DNA from: an uncultured Lachnospira sp.
GTDB lineage: Bacteria > Bacillota > Clostridia > Lachnospirales > Lachnospiraceae
Reading direction: 5' to 3'
Length of the DNA stretch: 39,925 nt
NCBI GenBank assembly: GCA_934343805.1
Contig: CAKRIN010000024.1
Coordinates: forward strand, 1-39,925
Shown: positions 16,960-25,975 of the stretch, one piece after another
Layout of the letters: each line of letters opens with the position of its first letter
Position numbering within the stretch: the stretch's first letter is position 1
Notes under the pieces: generated by a model
Seen by the model: the letters and a program-made list of their open reading frames with translations, nothing else
Database searches by the model: none
Told to the model about the DNA's origin: nothing
Made by a program: the position numbers and the translations under genes

Positions 16960-18228
16960 TTACTGTGCTTTTTTAACAGCATCTGTTCTGTATTCTAACA
17001 GAGGCTTTGCTGTACCTTCTACAGCTTCCCTGGTTATTATACATTTGGCAATTGACTCATCTGATGGAATCTCATACATTACTTCATTCATGACTGATTC
17101 CAGAATAGAACGAAGACCTCTTGCCCCTGTCTTTCTTTCAAAACTCTTATGTGCAACTGCCTCTACCGCTTCATCAGTAAATTCAAGTGCAACCTCGTCA
17201 AGTCCGAATAATGCCTGATACTGCTTAATAATAGCATTCTTAGGCTCCTTTAATATTCTTACAAGAGCTTCTTCATCAAGAGAATCCAGCGAAACTACAA
17301 CCGGTACTCGTCCTACAAATTCCGGTATAAGACCAAATTTAATAAGATCCTGTGGAAGAGCCTTATGGAACATCTCTCCAACATCATCATTGCTCTTTTC
17401 TTTCAGCTCTGAATTAAAGCCAATTGAACTCTTATCCATTCTTGACTCTATTATCTTCTCAAGTCCGTCAAATGCACCACCACATATAAAAAGAATATTA
17501 GTTGTATCAATAGGAATAAGCTCCTGCTGTGGATGTTTTCTTCCTCCCTGTGGCGGAACTGAAGCAACTGTTCCTTCTAATATCTTAAGAAGTGCCTGCT
17601 GTACACCTTCACCAGATACATCCCTTGTTATTGATACATTTTCTGATTTCTTAGTAATCTTATCTATCTCATCAATATATATAATTCCATATTGCGCTTT
17701 CTCAACGTCATAATCAGCAGCCTGTATAAGCTTCAGAAGAATATTTTCTACATCTTCACCAACATATCCGGCTTCTGTAAGAGTAGTTGCATCTGCAATT
17801 GCAAATGGCACGTTAAGAAGTCTTGCCAGATTCTGTGCAAGAAATGTCTTTCCTGAACCTGTAGGTCCAAGCATAAGAATATTACTCTTCTGTAACTCTA
17901 CATCAAGATCTGCCTGTGACATAATTCTCTTATAATGATTATATACAGCAACTGCAAGCACCTTCTTGGCATCATCCTGTCCAATAACATAATCGTCCAG
18001 AAATTCTTTTATCTGCTTTGGCTTAAGCAGATTGATATTCATACCTTCAACCACATCATTGCTGCCAGCTTCTGTTTCAAATTCTTCATCAAGGATATCA
18101 CTGCATATTTCTACACATTCATCGCAAATGTATACACCATTATGTCCTGCGATAAGCTTCTTAACCTGATCCTGTGTTTTATTACAGAATGAGCATCTAA
18201 GCTTCTCGTCTATATTTCTGCCTGCCAT
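16960..18228 (-). CDS. clpX: ATP-dependent Clp protease ATP-binding subunit ClpX
   Basis: 422 aa from ATG 18228 ([15 protein letters not shown]), with GGAGG five bases upstream; the frame is also open from a TTG at 18240, which overlaps that site and is rejected. A hexameric AAA+ unfoldase that feeds substrates to ClpP. The N-terminal C4 zinc finger (CSFC and CDECVEIC) is followed by Walker [14 protein letters not shown], the pore loop GYVGED, Walker [10 protein letters not shown], and the IGF loop (SSIGFNSEL) that docks on ClpP. It is separated from clpP by a terminator and from lon by another, so it can be expressed independently. Confidence 0.98.
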   Translation of the reverse strand: MAGRNIDEKLRCSFCNKTQDQVKKLIAGHNGVYICDECVEICSDILDEEFETEAGSNDVVEGMNINLLKPKQIKEFLDDYVIGQDDAKKVLAVAVYNHYKRIMSQADLDVELQKSNILMLGPTGSGKTFLAQNLARLLNVPFAIADATTLTEAGYVGEDVENILLKLIQAADYDVEKAQYGIIYIDEIDKITKKSENVSITRDVSGEGVQQALLKILEGTVASVPPQGGRKHPQQELIPIDTTNILFICGGAFDGLEKIIESRMDKSSIGFNSELKEKSNDDVGEMFHKALPQDLIKFGLIPEFVGRVPVVVSLDSLDEEALVRILKEPKNAIIKQYQALFGLDEVALEFTDEAVEAVAHKSFERKTGARGLRSILESVMNEVMYEIPSDESIAKCIITREAVEGTAKPLLEYRTDAVKKAQ

Positions 18229-18254
18229 ACTATCCTCCAAATACCTTTCATATA

Positions 18255-18325
18255 TGCATGAAATGTCTTATCATGCAAAAACAAGGGAGACATCTGCCGA
18301 TATCAATCCGCAGACGCCTTCCTTA
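18255..18325 (-). terminator. Terminator of clpP and adjoining dyad upstream of clpX
   Basis: On the minus strand GGCGTCTGC (complement of 18310-18318) pairs with GCAGATGTC (complement of 18289-18297), with an outer AAGG/CCTT helix, followed by TTGTTTTT (18277-18284). Immediately downstream is a second dyad, TGCATGA-N9-TCATGCA (18255-18277), in the clpX leader, which may be a separate control site. Confidence 0.82.
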
Positions 18326-18335
18326 TCATAAGCAA

Positions 18336-18917
18336 TTATCTCTTTTCTACAACACTGTCGATAAGTCCATATGCAACAGCCTCCTGTGCTGTCATGTAAT
18401 TATCTCTTTCTGTGTCGCGTGAAATCTCTTCAACTGACTTACCTGTATTAGCAGCCAGTATTTCGTTTAACTTATTTCTAGTCTTAAGTATATTCTCAGC
18501 AACGATTCTGATCTCTGTCTCCTGACCTCTTGCACCACCTGATGGCTGGTGAATCATAATCTCTGCATTAGGAAGAGCAAGTCTCTTTCCCTTAGCACCG
18601 CCTGAAAGAAGGAATGCACCCATACTTGCAGCCATACCAATACATATTGTAGATACATCACATTTGATGTACTGCATTGTATCATAAATAGCAAAACCTG
18701 CTGATACAGATCCTCCCGGGCTGTTAATGTAGAAATGTATATCCTTGCCTGGATCTTCTGCTTCAAGGAATAACATCTGTGCTACTACAAGATTAGCAGA
18801 AACATCTGTTACCTCTTCTCCTAAGAATATAATTCTGTCTTTAAGCAGTCTTGAGTAAATATCATATGATCTTTCTCCCCTGCTGTTCTGTTCTATGACA
18901 TAAGGTACAAAACTCAT
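18336..18917 (-). CDS. clpP: ATP-dependent Clp protease proteolytic subunit
   Basis: 193 aa, standard length. A tetradecameric serine peptidase that degrades proteins delivered by ClpX or other Clp ATPases. The catalytic triad is intact at canonical positions: Ser98 (GMAASMGAF), His123 (MIHQPSGG) and Asp172 (RDTERDN). The oxyanion strand INSPGGSV is present. GGAGG precedes the ATG at 18917. It lies 42 bases after tig and is most likely co-transcribed with it. Confidence 0.98.
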   Translation of the reverse strand: MSFVPYVIEQNSRGERSYDIYSRLLKDRIIFLGEEVTDVSANLVVAQMLFLEAEDPGKDIHFYINSPGGSVSAGFAIYDTMQYIKCDVSTICIGMAASMGAFLLSGGAKGKRLALPNAEIMIHQPSGGARGQETEIRIVAENILKTRNKLNEILAANTGKSVEEISRDTERDNYMTAQEAVAYGLIDSVVEKR

Positions 18918-18959
18918 TACACAACCTCCAATATACTAAAATGTTTCTTGTTAATTCTA

Positions 18960-20249
18960 TTACTTTTCAACAACTGAATTAACGATAACATCTACAGCCT
19001 TCTGAATTGCAAGATCTTCCTTAATCTGCTTCTTCTCATAGTCTCCCATGAATTCCTTAATCTGATCAAGTTCCATCTTGTAAGCTTCTGCCATCTTCTT
19101 TAACTCTGCTTCAAATTCTTCATCTGAAGTCTCGATATTCTCAGCCTTAACAACTGCCTCAAGAACAAGTCTTGACTGGATTCTCTTAACAGCCTCTGGC
19201 TTCATCTCATCCATAATCTTATCAGCTGTCATACCTGTGTACTGGAAGTACTGCTCAACTGATAATCCCTGCTGCTGTAATCTCTGTGCAAAATCCTCAA
19301 CCATTCTGTTAACCTGTGTGTCAACCATAGCATCTGGAATATCCATCTTAGATGTCTCAATGATCTTAGCGATTGCTTCATCTTCCTGCTTAGACTTAGC
19401 TTCTCTTGACTTTCTGTCAGCAATCTTATTCTTTAAATCATCCTTATATTCAGCAAGTGTATCAAAATCAGATACATCCTGAGCAAACTCATCATTAAGT
19501 TCTGGAAGCTGTTTCTCCTTGATTTCCTTAACAGAAACCTTGAACATAGCTGGCTTTCCCTTAAGCTCATCTACATGATACTCTTCTGGGAATGTAACAT
19601 TAATCTCTTTCTCATCACCGATATTCATACCGATAATCTGCTCTTCAAATGTATCAATGAATGAATGAGATCCGATTGTAAGCGGATAATCTGTTCCCTT
19701 ACCACCTTCAAATGCAACACCATCAACAAATCCTTCAAAATCAATAACTGTGTTATCGCCATCCTTAACAGCTCTGTCTGTTACAGCAACTGTTCTTGAA
19801 TTCTGATCCTGAACTCTCTTTAACTCTTCTTCTACATCAGCATCTGTTGCTTCTGTGTCAGCCTTAGTTACCTCAACACCCTTGTACTGTCCAAGCTCAA
19901 CTTCTGGCTTAGTAGCTACAACAGCTTCAAAGATAAATGGCTTTCCAGCCTCTAACTGTGTTACATTGATCTTTGGCTGTGAAACAAGCTCAAGACCACA
20001 CTCATCAGCAGCCTTAGCATATGCATCTGGAATAATTGAATTAGCTGCATCTTCGTAGAATACTTCTGCGCCATACATCTTCTCAATCATCTTTCTAGGT
20101 GCTTTACCTTTTCTGAAACCTGGAAGGCTGATCTTACTCTTATTCTTATTATATGCAGTATTAAGACCTGCCTCAAATTCCTCTGCAGTAGACTCAATAA
20201 CAAGCTTAACCATATTCTTCTCTTCTAAATTCTCAACTGTGAAACTCAT
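18960..20249 (-). CDS. tig: Trigger factor, ribosome-associated chaperone
   Basis: 429 aa. It binds near the ribosomal exit tunnel and shields nascent chains. The N-terminal domain carries the ribosome-docking signature GFRKGKAP (about residues 44-51), followed by the FKBP-type prolyl isomerase domain (about 150-245, VIDFEGFVDGVAFEGGKG) and the C-terminal helical chaperone arms. CATAGGAGG precedes the ATG at 20249 by 11 bases. It heads the tig-clpP unit, with an extended -10 promoter at 20307-20315. Confidence 0.98.
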   Translation of the reverse strand: MSFTVENLEEKNMVKLVIESTAEEFEAGLNTAYNKNKSKISLPGFRKGKAPRKMIEKMYGAEVFYEDAANSIIPDAYAKAADECGLELVSQPKINVTQLEAGKPFIFEAVVATKPEVELGQYKGVEVTKADTEATDADVEEELKRVQDQNSRTVAVTDRAVKDGDNTVIDFEGFVDGVAFEGGKGTDYPLTIGSHSFIDTFEEQIIGMNIGDEKEINVTFPEEYHVDELKGKPAMFKVSVKEIKEKQLPELNDEFAQDVSDFDTLAEYKDDLKNKIADRKSREAKSKQEDEAIAKIIETSKMDIPDAMVDTQVNRMVEDFAQRLQQQGLSVEQYFQYTGMTADKIMDEMKPEAVKRIQSRLVLEAVVKAENIETSDEEFEAELKKMAEAYKMELDQIKEFMGDYEKKQIKEDLAIQKAVDVIVNSVVEK

Positions 20250-20306
20250 TATAAATTAATCCTCCTATGATATATGTAATGTTACTATCGTACAACATAC
20301 CCACGA

Positions 20307-20315
20307 ATTATAACA
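20307..20315 (-). promoter_or_regulatory. Extended -10 promoter of tig-clpP
   Basis: Minus strand TGTTATAAT: consensus TATAAT (20307-20312) with a TG extension. No good -35 is seen 17 bases upstream, which fits an extended -10 promoter. It is about 58 bases before the tig start. Confidence 0.5.
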
Positions 20316-20341
20316 TAAGTATTGTAAGATTACCAGTAATA

Positions 20342-20406
20342 TTTTCAAAAAATAAAAGACAGGGCTGCAGCCCTTGTATTTTCTAAAAACACAATTGCCA
20401 CAGCCC
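20342..20406 (-). terminator. Intrinsic terminator of the SASP gene
   Basis: On the minus strand GGGCTG (complement of 20401-20406) pairs with CAGCCC (complement of 20362-20367), extending inward as a long stem with two mismatches and U-G pairs to a small loop. A T-rich tract of TCTTTTATTTTTT follows (20342-20357). The inner arm also contains the palindrome GGGCTGCAGCCC. Confidence 0.85.
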
Positions 20407-20447
20407 ATGTTTATCAATGTTGTATATTCTAAGACGTCATTGAACGA

Positions 20448-20657
20448 TTACTTGCCGCTCATCTGCTCTTCCTGTCTTTTGATCATCTCTTTAACCATGT
20501 TACCACCAACTGATCCAGCCTCTGCTGATGTGAGGTCTCCGTTATAACCATCCTTTAAGTTAACACCTATCTCTGATGCAACTTCCATCTTGAATCTGTC
20601 AAGTGCACTCTGCGCTTCCTTCTTAGTCTTATAATTAGAACTTGTTGATTTAGCCAT
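20448..20657 (-). CDS. Small acid-soluble spore protein, alpha/beta type
   Basis: 69 aa. It coats and protects DNA in the dormant spore and is degraded on germination. The family core is clear: FKMEVASEIGV (germination protease site region), NLKDGYNGDLTS and AGSVGGNMVKEMI. AGGAGG lies nine bases before the ATG at 20657. It is monocistronic with its own terminator. Alpha/beta SASP genes are normally transcribed in the forespore by sigma-G; two CATAATA elements upstream are candidate -10 sites. Confidence 0.96.
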   Translation of the reverse strand: MAKSTSSNYKTKKEAQSALDRFKMEVASEIGVNLKDGYNGDLTSAEAGSVGGNMVKEMIKRQEEQMSGK

Positions 20658-20698
20658 AATAATATGCCTCCTTAATAAACAATTTGGTTCAGGCGAAA

Positions 20699-20761
20699 AG
20701 CTATGGCGCCATAACTTATCGTCTTACTGTTATTATGCGGTCTTTAATTCTAATTATTATG
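20699..20761 (-). promoter_or_regulatory. SASP upstream region: palindrome and possible sigma-G -10 elements
   Basis: The minus strand carries CATAATA at 20731-20737 and again at 20755-20761, both like the -10 of sigma-F/sigma-G promoters, but no convincing -35 is seen at 17-18 bases. The 12-bp palindrome TATGGCGCCATA (20702-20713) lies between them and the SASP start. In RNA it could form an 8-bp stem with a GCGC loop followed by TTTT, so it may be a weak terminator of the carboxypeptidase gene. Confidence 0.35.
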
Positions 20762-20775
20762 ACATATTCTGGCTG

Positions 20776-21909
20776 TCAATTATTAACTTTTGCAGTCGAA
20801 GCTGTTTCAATGTTTTTCTCTGAATCTGGTATAAGATTCTTGTAAACATATATTTCATCATATACAGGTGCCCACTTATATGTAGCCCCACTGGTGCAGA
20901 ACGCATATGCATGTCCATTATCTGTAACAGCATAGCTTACCAGACAGCTTCCGGATTCATTGACATATCCAGTCTTTCCTCCAGTTACCTTAACTCCCGG
21001 TGCTTCATTGCCGTATATTCTTGAATACATTGTACTTGTAAGAGGAATTCCCTGCGGATGCTGTGTTGTTGCCTTAGTCGTATACTGGTATGTTCCAAGC
21101 ACCCTGGCTCTTAATTCGTCCTGCATGGCATATTCCATTATCATTGCCATCTCAGCTGGTGTAGTATACTGATTATCATCGTACAATCCAGATGGATTAA
21201 CAAAATGTGTATTCTTAAGTCCTAATTCTTCGCATTTCTGATTCATAAGCTTTGCAAAATCTTCATTAGATCCCGCAACCATTATTGCAAGAGCTTCTGC
21301 CGCATCTGCGCCAGATGGAAGAATAAGTCCATAAAGCAGGTCTTCTGCATCAACTGTTTCATCCTGTTCAAATCCTGCCCTTGATGCCTCTTCAATATAT
21401 AATCTGTTAAGCATTTCAAACCCAAATGTATATGTCTGCGACATATCTTTAAGATTCTCTGTTACAACAATCAGTGTCATAACTTTAGTCATTGAAGCCG
21501 GATATATTTTTTCTGTTGCTCCCTTTCCTGCTATTATCTTATGATTAGTCACATCTATAAGTGCTGCGTATGGAGAACTTACATTACTGTCTGATGACAG
21601 ATCCTTATAATCTGCTGCCATCTGCGAATAGATAAGTGATGGCTTTGTTTCTTCCTGTGTCTGTGTTTCTTCATTAGTTTCTTGTGTTATGTCTGACGCA
21701 AATGCTTCTTTGCTTTTAGCTGACTTTCTTATTGATGATGTTATGCATATTATTAAAACTGCAATAACTGCAACAACCACCACCGAGGTAAAAAGCATCA
21801 ATTTTTTCTTAAGAATCTGCTTTCTTTTTTTCTTCATTGCCATCGCTCTTTTTCGTCTATCCTGACTATGTCTGTATGCCTCTTCATAATCATAATTATC
21901 GTAACTCAT
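20776..21909 (-). CDS. D-alanyl-D-alanine carboxypeptidase, membrane-anchored S11 family
   Basis: 377 aa. It trims the terminal D-Ala from peptidoglycan stem peptides outside the membrane. A basic cytoplasmic N-terminus (1-36) and one transmembrane helix (about 37-57) act as an uncleaved anchor, followed by a Thr/Glu-rich linker and the S11 domain. The nucleophile motif SxxK is S139-M-T-K142 (PASMTKVMT) and the KTG motif is K312-T-G314 (TGGKTGYVNESG). The second motif, usually SxN, reads S199-G-A201 (LPSGADAAEAL), lacking the Asn. The usual C-terminal membrane anchor of PBP5 is absent, replaced by the N-terminal one. It lies 17 bases after the DJ-1 gene and is probably co-transcribed. Confidence 0.92.
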   Translation of the reverse strand: MSYDNYDYEEAYRHSQDRRKRAMAMKKKRKQILKKKLMLFTSVVVVAVIAVLIICITSSIRKSAKSKEAFASDITQETNEETQTQEETKPSLIYSQMAADYKDLSSDSNVSSPYAALIDVTNHKIIAGKGATEKIYPASMTKVMTLIVVTENLKDMSQTYTFGFEMLNRLYIEEASRAGFEQDETVDAEDLLYGLILPSGADAAEALAIMVAGSNEDFAKLMNQKCEELGLKNTHFVNPSGLYDDNQYTTPAEMAMIMEYAMQDELRARVLGTYQYTTKATTQHPQGIPLTSTMYSRIYGNEAPGVKVTGGKTGYVNESGSCLVSYAVTDNGHAYAFCTSGATYKWAPVYDEIYVYKNLIPDSEKNIETASTAKVNN

Positions 21910-21926
21910 ATTAACCTCTTGAATTA

Positions 21927-22475
21927 TTATATATATTGTGTTGATGCCCTGAGCTGATCTGCAAGAGCCTCACCCTTTAAAAGTCTTACTATCTCGAGTC
22001 CAAGATCTATTGAAGTTCCCATTCCTCTTGATGTCGTAATATTGCCATCCGTAACAAAACGTTCCGGCGCTTTTAATACTTCCGCTCCCTTAAGCTTGTC
22101 TTCAAATCCCGGAAATGCCATTGCCTTTCTGCCTTCTAATAATCCAAGACTGCCAAGCACAGACGGAGCAGCACATATAGCTGCAATTCTGTTATTCTTA
22201 GCATTATAATCCTTTAACAATTCAATAAGCCTGTTACACTTATAGTATGACTGGTGTCCCGGTCCTCCCGGTAAAAAAAGCATTTCGCTTCCGTCAAATT
22301 CATATTCATCTAATAATCCATCTGCCATTACTGTAATTCCCTGTGCGCTCTTAACAAGCCTGTCTCCAGTAATAGATATTGTATCAACCTGTATATCTGC
22401 TCTTCTCAATACATCAATAACAGCAAGAGCTTCAACTGTTTCAAAACCCTCGGTAAGAAATGTACATACTTTCAT
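21927..22475 (-). CDS. DJ-1/PfpI family protein
   Basis: 182 aa from ATG 22475 (MKVCTFLTEGFETVEALAV), with GGAGG eight bases upstream. The DJ-1/ThiJ fold is seen with the conserved Glu in TEGFE and the nucleophilic Cys in AAICAAPSVLG, preceded by FLPGGPG. Relatives act in protein or nucleotide deglycation or oxidative stress, but the activity of this one cannot be read. It is the first gene of a likely two-gene unit with the carboxypeptidase, divergent from the DegV gene. Confidence 0.9.
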   Translation of the reverse strand: MKVCTFLTEGFETVEALAVIDVLRRADIQVDTISITGDRLVKSAQGITVMADGLLDEYEFDGSEMLFLPGGPGHQSYYKCNRLIELLKDYNAKNNRIAAICAAPSVLGSLGLLEGRKAMAFPGFEDKLKGAEVLKAPERFVTDGNITTSRGMGTSIDLGLEIVRLLKGEALADQLRASTQYI

Positions 22476-22655
22476 TATAATATCCTCCATTATCGGATTT
22501 AATTCATGTAAAAATTATTATACAACATAATTTTCTAATTATAAATGCATATTTAACAAAATATTAATATTTATGTATTGTGGTTTTGAATACTATGTGT
22601 TACCATATCAATTAACAAAACAAATCGTTTTCACAACTTGGAGGATAATATATTT

Positions 22656-23555
22656 ATGTTTGATATAATTTCAGATTCCGCTTGCGACATAGTAAGAGAA
22701 TATGCTGAGACGCATAACCTTAAGCTTGTACCACTCTATACTACTTTTGACGGAGTCAACTACCTAAAAGAACAATATGATATAACACATGATGAATTCT
22801 ACAGAAGAATGACTGATGAAGGCGCTTTCCCTAAATCGTCCCTTCCTAGCGTACAAGACTTTGTAGATGCAATTATGCCAAGCGTCGAGGCTGGCAGACC
22901 TGCTATTGTGTGCACTATTACTTCGTATTTTTCAGGTTCATACAATTCAGCATGTACGGCTAAAGATATAATATTAGAGGATCATCCTGATGCCAAAGTT
23001 ACCATAATCAATTCATTACTTAATTCTGCATCATTTTCTCTTTTTATATATCAGGCTCTTGAAATGAGAAAAGCTGGATATTCTTATGAGGATACAATTA
23101 AAGTACTTGAGGCTTTAAGGAATGACGGAAGAATCATGTTCACAACAGAATCTCTTGAATATCTGAGCAAAGGCGGCAGACTTGCCAAGACTGCTATTAC
23201 AATCACAAGTAAGTTAAGTCTCAGACCTATCATCGTCATGAAAGAAGGAGAGATTGGTCTTGGTGGTTTTACAAGAACACGTAACAAGGGAAAGTCCAAT
23301 GTCATTGATATGATCAAGAAATATATTGAATCAAAGGGAAGACCTATTGAGGATTGGGATATTACTGTAGGTTATTGTACTAATCCTGAAGAAGCCGAAG
23401 AGTATCGTGATGCTGTAGAAGCTGCTCTTGGAACTACTCTGCTTGAAAGAAAAGCTGACTTTAAGACAAGAATCAGTATTATATCAGGCTGCCACACAGG
23501 TCCTTACGCACTTGGAATTGCATGCATTCCTAAATATACAACAATCAAGTTATAA
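22656..23555 (+). CDS. DegV family fatty-acid-binding protein
   Basis: 299 aa from ATG 22656 (MFDIISDSACDI); GGAGG precedes it by 11 bases, and an upstream TTG overlapping that site is rejected. DegV (FakB-like) proteins bind a fatty acid and present it to a fatty acid kinase. Typical stretches are the N-terminal ISDSACD, the central SSLPSV region, the lipid-contacting CTITSYFSGSYNSA, SKGGRLAKT, and the C-terminal HTGPYALGIACI. No FakA kinase gene is in the window. The gene is monocistronic, ending at a strong terminator. Confidence 0.93.
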   Translation: MFDIISDSACDIVREYAETHNLKLVPLYTTFDGVNYLKEQYDITHDEFYRRMTDEGAFPKSSLPSVQDFVDAIMPSVEAGRPAIVCTITSYFSGSYNSACTAKDIILEDHPDAKVTIINSLLNSASFSLFIYQALEMRKAGYSYEDTIKVLEALRNDGRIMFTTESLEYLSKGGRLAKTAITITSKLSLRPIIVMKEGEIGLGGFTRTRNKGKSNVIDMIKKYIESKGRPIEDWDITVGYCTNPEEAEEYRDAVEAALGTTLLERKADFKTRISIISGCHTGPYALGIACIPKYTTIKL

Positions 23556-23562
23556 TATTTAT

Positions 23563-23603
23563 ATAAAAGCCCGTGACTGCATATTCAAGTCACGGGCTTT
23601 TAT
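23563..23603. terminator. Bidirectional intrinsic terminator between DegV and hydrolase genes
   Basis: A 14-bp perfect stem AAAAGCCCGTGACT (23565-23578) with AGTCACGGGCTTTT (23588-23601), extended two pairs outward, and a 9-base loop. Flanking A and T runs on the two sides let it work in both directions for the converging genes. Confidence 0.95.
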
Positions 23604-23613
23604 CATTACAACA

Positions 23614-24552
23614 TTACATATGCTGTTTGATCCAGTCATACATTTCTTCATATATGAACTCTTTATTAAGTTCATTGCACAATTCATGACGGCAGTCTTC
23701 ATACAGTCTTAAATCTATATCCTCTATATGTCCATGATAAGTATTATATGCACGATACACTCCCTTACCATATTCACCAACAGGATCATCAAGGCCTGAC
23801 ATAATAAGCATAGGAAGTTCTCTTGGAATACGTGCTATGTTCTTAGGATTTCTTACATACAATATCATATTCATAAGGCCTATATATCCATTAGCTGTAA
23901 ATAAAAAAGTTGTAAGCTTTCCTGCATTGTATTCATCAACTATCTTCTCATCTCTTGTAAGCCAGTCATTTGCAGTTCTTACGTTTTTTATCTTTTTATT
24001 GTAGCTGTCAAACATTACTTTCGATAAGAATGAACTTCTATACCTGTCTCCCTTTATCAGCTTAGTTATCTGTGCAAGTGCCTTACCGGCCAATACCACT
24101 GGTGTCGGCTGATGACCTGTTCCCATTATAATAACTCCATCAAGTTCTTTCCCATAATCACAGATATATTTTCTTGTAACAAACGAACCCATGCTATGTC
24201 CTGCAAGATAATATTTTACACCAGGATACATTTTCTTCATTAAGACTGTAAGATGATGTGCATCCTTTGCAAGTGCATCCTGTGGATGTTTCTTCTTAAA
24301 ATATCCATAATCATCTTCTGATGCAACTGACTTTCCATGTCCAAGATGGTCATTACCAACTACAAGTATTCCCCTTTCAGCCATGAACTTTCCTAATCCA
24401 TCATATCTGTCAATGTATTCTATCATTCCATGACATAACTGAAGAATTGCAACCGGCTGCTTATACTCATCTTCATCCGGACACCACATAACAACATGTA
24501 TAGATGTTTTCTTGTCACATGAAAGAAATGTATTAGTTTTCTTTTTTATCAT
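23614..24552 (-). CDS. Alpha/beta hydrolase, lysophospholipase/monoacylglycerol lipase-like
   Basis: 312 aa from ATG 24552 (MIKKKTNTFLSCDKKTSIHV), with GAGG six bases upstream; longer in-frame starts reach into the preceding gene and are rejected. Serine hydrolase fold: oxyanion region LQLCHGMIEYIDRYDG, nucleophile in LAGHSMGSFV (GxSxG), probable acid in SGLDDPVGEYG and His in EDCRHELCNE. The Hydrolase_4 type is usually annotated as lysophospholipase; the true substrate is unknown. No signal peptide. Last gene of the operon starting at 27.45 kb; 16 bases after the LRR lipoprotein gene. Confidence 0.9.
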   Translation of the reverse strand: MIKKKTNTFLSCDKKTSIHVVMWCPDEDEYKQPVAILQLCHGMIEYIDRYDGLGKFMAERGILVVGNDHLGHGKSVASEDDYGYFKKKHPQDALAKDAHHLTVLMKKMYPGVKYYLAGHSMGSFVTRKYICDYGKELDGVIIMGTGHQPTPVVLAGKALAQITKLIKGDRYRSSFLSKVMFDSYNKKIKNVRTANDWLTRDEKIVDEYNAGKLTTFLFTANGYIGLMNMILYVRNPKNIARIPRELPMLIMSGLDDPVGEYGKGVYRAYNTYHGHIEDIDLRLYEDCRHELCNELNKEFIYEEMYDWIKQHM

Positions 24553-24568
24553 ATTAATCCTCGCTTTC

Positions 24569-25348
24569 TTATTGAACTGTATCTGCGCCCCATGGACTTC
24601 CCTGTGCTTTCCCCTTATAATTAATCTCTGATATTCCAAGGAATGCTTCATTTCCTATGCTGTCAACTCCTGCCGGCACATTCATATTTTTCAATGACAT
24701 ATTGGCAAATGCCCCATATCCTATTCTTTTAAGCCCTGACGGCAGTTCTATTTTTTCAATTCCTGTACATCCTGAGAATGCATATGTTCCTATCTCCTCC
24801 ACAGAATCAGGTATATCCACTGATGTTATACCAGTTTTATTATAAAACACGCCTGATGCTATCGTAACGACTCCATCCGGCACTATATAAGAACCTTCGT
24901 CCTTGTTGACAGCGCACAGGATATCATTAACAACGACTTCATCTTTATCTTTAAATATCTGATATTCCCATTCGGTTCCTGTAAATGTATTGGTTCCAAT
25001 TGTTTTCACTGATTCAGGTATATCAATAGTCTTAAGATTATAGCAGTTAAGAAATACATTTTCAGATACATATGTTATTCCATCTGCTATTACTACCTCC
25101 GTTACCTTGGTGTCTTCCCTGAACGCCCCGCTTCCTATTCCAATAACTTCCTTACCATCTATACTGGCAGGAACTTTAAGTACCATATCCTCTTTTCCCT
25201 TATCGGTAAGCCCTGTAATTACAAGCTTTCCTTCATCATTCTCTTCGTATGTATACACTGCTGCCTTAACATGCTTTCCACATCCTGCCACTGCAATGGC
25301 AGCCAGCGCAGCTATACATACTGACACAACTGTCTTCTTCCAGAACAT
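24569..25348 (-). CDS. Leucine-rich repeat (BspA-type) lipoprotein
   Basis: 259 aa from ATG 25348 (MFWKKTVVSV), GAGAGG six bases upstream. The signal peptide ends in a lipobox, AIAVAGC, giving a lipid-anchored Cys near residue 24. After a short beta region come about six LRR_5/BspA-type repeats, seen as IGIGSGAF, NLKTIDIPESVKTIGTNTF, VVTIASGVFYN, ITSVDIPDSVEEIGTYAF, IEKIELPSGLKRIGYGAF and VDSIGNEAF. Such repeats mediate protein or carbohydrate binding at the cell surface. Position inside an operon with a GGDEF-like protein, Nudix and hydrolase gives no clear partner. Confidence 0.9.
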   Translation of the reverse strand: MFWKKTVVSVCIAALAAIAVAGCGKHVKAAVYTYEENDEGKLVITGLTDKGKEDMVLKVPASIDGKEVIGIGSGAFREDTKVTEVVIADGITYVSENVFLNCYNLKTIDIPESVKTIGTNTFTGTEWEYQIFKDKDEVVVNDILCAVNKDEGSYIVPDGVVTIASGVFYNKTGITSVDIPDSVEEIGTYAFSGCTGIEKIELPSGLKRIGYGAFANMSLKNMNVPAGVDSIGNEAFLGISEINYKGKAQGSPWGADTVQ

Positions 25349-25379
25349 TATCAACCTCTCACCTAATCATATAATTTCA

Positions 25380-25949
25380 TCAAACGTTCTCATTCTTTGC
25401 CCACATATAACAGAACGCCTGTGTTCTTGCCGCAAAATGCTTATCTTTTAACAGTTCTTTAACTTCCTGTCTTGTATACCACCCAGCCTTAATCTCTTCA
25501 AATGTGGATGTACTTGGAGCAAATTCTCCTGCTGCCTTTCCAATTATCACTGCATTGGTTTCATTAGAAAAACCTATTGCACTATAACTGTCATACAGCT
25601 TGTCCTCAATAGTAACCAGATCAAGTCCGGTCTCTTCCTTTAACTCTCTTCTGGCTGCGATCTCAGGAGTCTCTCCTTCATCTATAAGCCCAGCCGGAAA
25701 ATTATATACATAACCTCCTACCGACATTCTGTATTCTTTGTTAATAAGTATTCTCTCATTTTTCTCGTCAGTTGCAACTATAACAACACCATCTGTACTG
25801 CTGTTTCTCACATCCTCAATAGTACTAAGATTATCATTCCTGCTTATAATTTCGTACACCTTATGTCTGTCATCCTCTGTTGTATAATACAGGTCGTATC
25901 TGTTAATAAACCTGCCATCACTGACCTTTTTTATTCCATCAAATTTCAT
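25380..25949 (-). CDS. Nudix hydrolase (ADP-ribose pyrophosphatase-like)
   Basis: 189 aa. The start ATG 25949 (MKFDGIKKVSD) is preferred because GGAAG lies five bases upstream; ATG 25961 lacks a ribosome binding site but is possible. The Nudix box is complete: GLIDEGETP, then RRELKEETGLDL, with the REXXEE catalytic glutamates. The overall layout with PAGLIDEGE resembles ADP-ribose or nucleoside diphosphate sugar pyrophosphatases, but the substrate is not proven. It follows the GGDEF-like gene by 26 bases from this start. Confidence 0.9.
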   Translation of the reverse strand: MKFDGIKKVSDGRFINRYDLYYTTEDDRHKVYEIISRNDNLSTIEDVRNSSTDGVVIVATDEKNERILINKEYRMSVGGYVYNFPAGLIDEGETPEIAARRELKEETGLDLVTIEDKLYDSYSAIGFSNETNAVIIGKAAGEFAPSTSTFEEIKAGWYTRQEVKELLKDKHFAARTQAFCYMWAKNENV

Positions 25950-25975
25950 ATTGTCTTCCATTTCTGTGCTATATT

